Source: Pseudomonadota bacterium
Lineage (GTDB): Bacteria > Pseudomonadota > Gammaproteobacteria > Burkholderiales > Eutrophovitaceae
Length of the DNA stretch: 19,943 bases
Direction: 5' to 3'
Assembly: GCA_002704665.1 (NCBI GenBank)
Contig: PAHB01000103.1
Span: forward strand, 1 to 19,943
Shown here: piece after piece, positions 16,596 to 19,943 of the stretch
Layout of the letters: each line of letters opens with the position of its first letter
Position numbering within the stretch: the stretch's first letter is position 1
Notes under the pieces: model-generated
Told to the model about the DNA's origin: nothing
The model's input: the letters and a program-made list of their open reading frames with translations, nothing else
Database searches by the model: none
Translations under genes and position numbers: made by a program

Positions 16596-17171
16596 TTATA
16601 GTAGCGTTATCCCAATACTCTGACCATATTGTGTTTCAATATCATAGGCTTCACTCATTTTTTGATAAGTCGTCATTATTTTGCGACCAACATTAGTGGC
16701 CTTCTGCTCTACCAATTTACACGAATCTTCTTGCTTAAACGCTAGGATTGTATTTCTAATTTTTTCGGCAGCTAATATCGCATGTTCCTCATGAAATTTT
16801 TCGTGCTTTTTTATCGCAATAAACATTTTTTCCCACCGTATTTTGAGTTTTTTTGATGCGTTTGAGAAATTCTTCCATTTTGGATAAGTTGCGTTCATAC
16901 CAACCATCACAGAGACTTCCCTTGGTCTGCACGAATGCTCCCTTTCTAGAAACTTTATTTTCCACTGTACGTCCCATTGCGCCCTGTAGATATAATTTCT
17001 CCCGTCCCTCCCAACTGGACCTTTCTTGGAGAATTGTTGCATCAGAATCAAAGCCGAAGTCCCTGCTACAAAATAATAATTTGTAGATTTTCTTAACGGC
17101 GAGTCAGCGTACACTGAATTTACTAAAAAAAAAGCAAGGAGTAACCACAAGAAAAATGGTAGTCGCCTCAT
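16596..17171 (-). CDS. Secreted HExxH protein, DUF922-like (putative zinc protease)
   Basis: Function not established. The 191-residue protein begins with a signal peptide: MRR, a hydrophobic stretch (residues 5-19) and a likely cleavage after V-Y-A at residue 22, so it should act in the periplasm or outside. The mature part has HEKFH (123-127), an HExxH zinc-metalloprotease motif, two Cys (81 and 151) that could form a disulfide, and a C-terminal YDIETQYG (176-183). This layout resembles DUF922 proteins, which are predicted secreted zinc-dependent proteases. The frame opens at a GTG at 17180, but the ATG at 17171 is preferred because AGAGGTG lies 6 bases upstream of it and that GTG falls inside this site. 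Divergent from grpE, 92 bases away. Confidence 0.75.
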   Translation of the reverse strand: MRRLPFFLWLLLAFFLVNSVYADSPLRKSTNYYFVAGTSALILMQQFSKKGPVGRDGRNYIYRAQWDVQWKIKFLEREHSCRPREVSVMVGMNATYPKWKNFSNASKKLKIRWEKMFIAIKKHEKFHEEHAILAAEKIRNTILAFKQEDSCKLVEQKATNVGRKIMTTYQKMSEAYDIETQYGQSIGITLL

Positions 17172-17208
17172 TTTTTCCACCTCTTCAGAAAAAAATTAAA
17201 TGTAACCA

Positions 17209-17236
17209 CTTGAAAAAAGCCAGACTGTCACCATAT
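17209..17236 (+). promoter_or_regulatory. Sigma-32 (heat-shock) promoter of grpE-dnaK-dnaJ
   Basis: CTTGAAA (17209-17215) and CACCATAT (17229-17236) are separated by 13 bases, close to the RpoH consensus CTTGAAA / CCCCATNT (one mismatch in the -10). Initiation would fall around 17242-17244, leaving a leader of about 20 bases that holds the AAGGAG site at 17252-17257. This also rules out the longer grpE reading frame starting at 17156. The promoter lies in the 92-base gap shared with the divergent DUF922-like gene. Confidence 0.8.
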
Positions 17237-17247
17237 CAGGAATATGG
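17231..17247. repeat. Inverted repeat overlapping the grpE -10 element and start site
   Basis: CCATAT (17231-17236) and ATATGG (17242-17247) form perfect 6-base arms around a 5-base spacer. The left arm is the second half of the sigma-32 -10 box and the right arm covers the predicted start site, where a repressor would sit. It does not match CIRCE (9-base arms TTAGCACTC/GAGTGCTAA with a 9-base spacer). It may be chance. Confidence 0.5.
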
Positions 17248-17263
17248 GTTTAAGGAGAATAAA

Positions 17264-17863
17264 ATGCACGAAAACGAAGATAACTTAACCAACGAAGCGC
17301 ACGAAAAAGCCATAAACACTGTGGATCAGGAACAGCACTCAGATCAGCCGAGGGACGCCGATGAAGAAAACTCAGAAGAGGCGGAAGGAATCCTCCAAAA
17401 AAGACTCGAGAGCGCTGAGTCGCAAATTGAGACACACAGAGACGCATGGTTAAGAGCAAAGGCTGAAGCTGAGAACATAAGAAAAAGATCTGTCACGGAC
17501 ATAAACAATGCTCGAAAGTTCGGAAATGAAAATTTTATTCAAGATCTCTTACCGGTCAAGGATAGCTTAGAGGCAGCACTAAAATCCGAAAATTCAAGTA
17601 TCGATGCTTTAAAAAACGGGGTTGAGCTTACCTTAAAGCAGCTGGAAAGTGTATTTTCAAATAATCAAATTCAAGAGATCTATCCTTTAGGCGAGGCATT
17701 AGATCCCAATCTGCACCAAGCAATGTCCACGGTGAGCAGCGACAAACCCAATAACACGATTGTTGAAGTGCTTCAAAAAGGCTACTTGCTCCACGAAAGG
17801 CTAGTGCGACCAGCCTTAGTGACAGTAGCAAAAAAATCACCCGAACAAGAGGCAGAAGAATAG
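17264..17863 (+). CDS. grpE: Nucleotide exchange factor GrpE
   Basis: Releases ADP from DnaK in the DnaK-DnaJ-GrpE chaperone cycle. The 199-residue protein begins MHENEDN with a long acidic, disordered N-terminus. A coiled coil follows (about residues 45-85, including AWLRAKAEAENIRKR) and a C-terminal beta domain with the signature GEALDPNLHQAM and QKGYLLHERLVRPALVTVAK. The frame is open back to 17156, but ATG 17264 is chosen: AAGGAG lies 6 bases upstream and the sigma-32 promoter sits inside the longer frame. It is the first gene of grpE-dnaK-dnaJ, with dnaK 40 bases downstream. Confidence 0.95.
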   Translation: MHENEDNLTNEAHEKAINTVDQEQHSDQPRDADEENSEEAEGILQKRLESAESQIETHRDAWLRAKAEAENIRKRSVTDINNARKFGNENFIQDLLPVKDSLEAALKSENSSIDALKNGVELTLKQLESVFSNNQIQEIYPLGEALDPNLHQAMSTVSSDKPNNTIVEVLQKGYLLHERLVRPALVTVAKKSPEQEAEE

Positions 17864-17903
17864 AAAATCTTTTGCTCAAGTCATTTTTTTAAAGGAATTA
17901 GGT

Positions 17904-19841
17904 ATGTCAAAAATAGTGGGAATAGATCTTGGAACTACAAACTCTTGTGTCTCAATAATGGAAAGCAAACAGGCTAAGGTTATAGAAAATTCGGAAGGTG
18001 CCAGAACTACCCCTTCGATAGTAGCCTACGTTGATGATGGCGAAATTTTGGTCGGAGCTCCAGCTAAAAGGCAAGCGGTAACCAACCCGGACAATACGCT
18101 ATACGCTGTAAAACGACTTGTAGGTCGTCGTTTCAAAGATGGTGAAGTGCAAAAAGCTATTAAGACCTCTCCTTTCAAAATTATTGAGGCAAAAAACGGA
18201 GATGCATGGGTCTCTGCGCAAGGCAAAGATATGGCTCCCCCGGAAGTTTCCGCACAAGTTCTGATGAAGATGAAGCAGACCGCGGAGGATTACGCGGGAG
18301 AATCTGTAAGCGAGGCCGTCATAACTGTTCCCGCTTATTTCAATGATTCTCAAAGACAAGCAACAATTGACGCTGGACGGATAGCAGGTCTTGATGTCAA
18401 ACGTATAATTAACGAACCCACCGCGGCGGCCCTCGCCTTTGGACTGGATAAAAAGGAGGGAGATAGGAAGATTGCTGTCTTTGACTTGGGAGGTGGAACA
18501 TTTGATGTTTCAATTATAGAAATAGCTGAAGTAGAAGGTGAACACCAGTTTGAAGTCCTATCAACAAACGGAGACACTTTTTTAGGCGGAGAGGATTTCG
18601 ATCAACGATTGATTGAATACCTCGCAGATGAATTTAAAAAAGACCAAGGCTTTGATCTTCGCAGCGATGTTTTGGCTCTACAAAGACTCAAGGAAGCTGC
18701 GGAGAAAGCAAAGATAGAGCTTTCGTCAGGACAACAAACCGAAGTAAACCTTCCATACATTACAGCGGATGCATCAGGGCCAAAGCATTTAGCTGTAAAA
18801 GTTACGCGGGCTAAATTTGAGAGTTTAGTGGAAGACCTTGTGAATGGAACAAAAGAGCCATGCCTAACAGCCGTAAAAGATGCAGGATTAAATGTCGCAG
18901 ATATTGACGATGTTATATTGGTAGGTGGAATGACCCGCATGCCAAAAGTCCAAGAAACAGTGAAAGACTTTTTTGGTAAAGAGCCCCGAAAAGATGTAAA
19001 TCCAGATGAAGCAGTGGCAATGGGAGCATCAATACAAGGAGGTGTTCTTAAAGGTGATGTAGATGATGTTTTACTTTTGGATGTGACTCCGCTTTCCCTA
19101 GGAATAGAAACCCTAGGGGGGGTTATGACGAAACTGATCAAAAAAAATACAACTATTCCGACAAAAGCAAATCAAACATTCTCGACTGCGGAAGATAACC
19201 AATCAGCGGTTACCATTAAAGTTCTCCAAGGAGAGAGAGAAATGAGTGCCGGCAATAAAGCTCTTGGAGACTTCAACTTAACTGAAATTCCTCCGTCTCC
19301 TCGCGGTATGCCCCAAATTGAGGTTACATTCGACATCGATGCCAACGGCAAACTTCATGTTTCTGCTAAAGATAAAGCTACTGGTAAAGAGAACAAAATT
19401 ACCATTCAGGCAAGCTCTGGAATTAGCGAGGACGAAATCGAAAGAATGATAAAAGATGCAGAGATAAATGCTGAGGAGGATAAGAAAGCAAAAGAACTTG
19501 TCGAATCACGTAATCAGTTAGATGGATTAGTTCACTCCTTGGAAAAATCGATTCAAGAGAATAGTGACAAGCTTGAAGCTGATCAAAAGACACAAGCCGA
19601 AGCCGCTATCAAAAAAGCTAAGAATACTCTAGAGAACGGAGATAAAGCGCAAATTGATCTAGAAGTGCAAGAACTTGGATCGATTTCGCAGAAAATTTAT
19701 GAAAAAACTGCCTCACAAAAGGGTGAGAATGAGCCAAAAGGCAGCGAATCTCAAGACAAGGCAAGTTCAGAAAATACGAAAGATGATAAAGACATTATTG
19801 ATGCCGAATTCGAAGAGGTAAAAGAAGAAGGAAAGAAATAA
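17904..19841 (+). CDS. dnaK: Chaperone DnaK (Hsp70)
   Basis: ATP-driven chaperone that binds exposed hydrophobic peptides, working with DnaJ and GrpE; it also controls sigma-32 activity in proteobacteria that use it. The 645-residue protein has the N-terminal IGIDLGTTNS-type phosphate loop (here VGIDLGTTNSC), IINEPTAAALAFG, the second phosphate loop FDLGGGTFDVS and the adenosine loop LVGGMTRMP. The interdomain linker VLLLDVTPLSLG is near residue 390, followed by the substrate-binding domain and a charged, Lys/Glu/Ser-rich lid tail ending DAEFEEVKEEGKK. AAGGA at 17892-17896 lies 7 bases before the ATG. No separate promoter or CIRCE element is seen in the 40 bases after grpE. Confidence 0.98.
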   Translation: MSKIVGIDLGTTNSCVSIMESKQAKVIENSEGARTTPSIVAYVDDGEILVGAPAKRQAVTNPDNTLYAVKRLVGRRFKDGEVQKAIKTSPFKIIEAKNGDAWVSAQGKDMAPPEVSAQVLMKMKQTAEDYAGESVSEAVITVPAYFNDSQRQATIDAGRIAGLDVKRIINEPTAAALAFGLDKKEGDRKIAVFDLGGGTFDVSIIEIAEVEGEHQFEVLSTNGDTFLGGEDFDQRLIEYLADEFKKDQGFDLRSDVLALQRLKEAAEKAKIELSSGQQTEVNLPYITADASGPKHLAVKVTRAKFESLVEDLVNGTKEPCLTAVKDAGLNVADIDDVILVGGMTRMPKVQETVKDFFGKEPRKDVNPDEAVAMGASIQGGVLKGDVDDVLLLDVTPLSLGIETLGGVMTKLIKKNTTIPTKANQTFSTAEDNQSAVTIKVLQGEREMSAGNKALGDFNLTEIPPSPRGMPQIEVTFDIDANGKLHVSAKDKATGKENKITIQASSGISEDEIERMIKDAEINAEEDKKAKELVESRNQLDGLVHSLEKSIQENSDKLEADQKTQAEAAIKKAKNTLENGDKAQIDLEVQELGSISQKIYEKTASQKGENEPKGSESQDKASSENTKDDKDIIDAEFEEVKEEGKK

Positions 19842-19883
19842 GGTTTTTTACAAAAAATGAAAACAATGAACCAAAAGTAAGTG

Positions 19884-19943
19884 ATGGCAAAAAGAGACTA
19901 TTATCAGGTGCTTGGAGTTAGTAGGAGCGCAGACGAGGGTGAG
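19884..19943 (+). CDS. dnaJ: Chaperone DnaJ, N-terminal fragment (cut by window edge)
   Basis: The last 20 codons in the window read MAKRDYYQVLGVSRSADEGE, the start of the DnaJ J-domain (K-R-D-Y-Y-x-V-L-G-V is diagnostic). DnaJ delivers substrates to DnaK and stimulates its ATPase. The HPD motif and the rest lie beyond the right edge. It follows dnaK after 42 bases that contain no hairpin or promoter-like element, fitting one grpE-dnaK-dnaJ transcript. The ribosome binding site is weak (AAGTAAG region just upstream). Confidence 0.93.
   Translation, partial: MAKRDYYQVLGVSRSADEGE

Noticed and set aside
16587..16605. GCTAC / GTAGC hairpin between the convergent hemH and DUF922-like genes
   Set aside because: Only a 5-base stem with a 9-base loop and no T-run on either side, so it is not a convincing terminator.
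17156..17263. Longer grpE start with 36 extra residues
   Set aside because: The region holds the sigma-32 promoter and the ribosome site for ATG 17264, and the extra residues do not look like GrpE.
18602..19141. 179-residue minus-strand frame inside dnaK
   Set aside because: Long antisense frames in dnaK are a known by-product of its codon use. There is no ribosome site or recognisable motif.

Overview
The window is a compact, moderately AT-rich stretch of bacterial chromosome made almost entirely of single-copy housekeeping genes. The gene order (tpiA, glmM, folP, ftsH, rlmE, greA, carB, carA, dapB, bamE, fur, recN, nadK, hrcA, hemH, grpE, dnaK, dnaJ) and the protein signatures (for example the FtsH Walker A GSPGTGKT, the HemH N-terminal half and the divergent bamE/fur pair) point to a proteobacterium, most likely a low-GC betaproteobacterium-like lineage. 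The BamE lipoprotein shows a Gram-negative envelope. Lineage is inferred from gene order and motifs only. No insertion sequence, tRNA, rRNA, CRISPR array or phage gene was found, and no gene-free stretch exceeds about 150 bases.

Positions 1-9953 (minus strand) hold eight tightly packed genes read carA, carB, greA, rlmE, ftsH, folP, glmM, tpiA (tpiA runs off the left edge). Gaps are 3 to 77 bases and no convincing terminator lies between them, so a long operon is plausible. It joins carbamoyl-phosphate synthesis (arginine and pyrimidines), transcript-cleavage factor GreA, 23S rRNA methylation, membrane proteolysis, folate synthesis, the glucosamine-phosphate step of cell-wall synthesis and glycolysis. 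Two of these genes, carA and ftsH, appear to start at TTG with a good Shine-Dalgarno sequence.

Positions 10099-11800 hold dapB and bamE on the minus strand, and fur reading away from bamE on the plus strand. Positions 11826-14377 hold recN and nadK (minus strand, SD of recN overlapping the nadK stop). From 14441 the plus strand carries hrcA and hemH. A small secreted HExxH protein resembling the DUF922 family lies convergent to hemH and divergent from grpE.

From 17209 to the right edge is the heat-shock locus grpE-dnaK-dnaJ (dnaJ truncated by the window). A near-consensus sigma-32 promoter precedes grpE, and a short inverted repeat overlaps its -10 element. The repressor gene hrcA is nearby, yet no CIRCE operator is visible anywhere in the window, so HrcA presumably acts elsewhere (for example on groE). 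No novel multi-gene system is evident. The points most worth a second look are the grpE control region, the divergently placed secreted HExxH protein, and the tandem 9-base repeats between nadK and hrcA.
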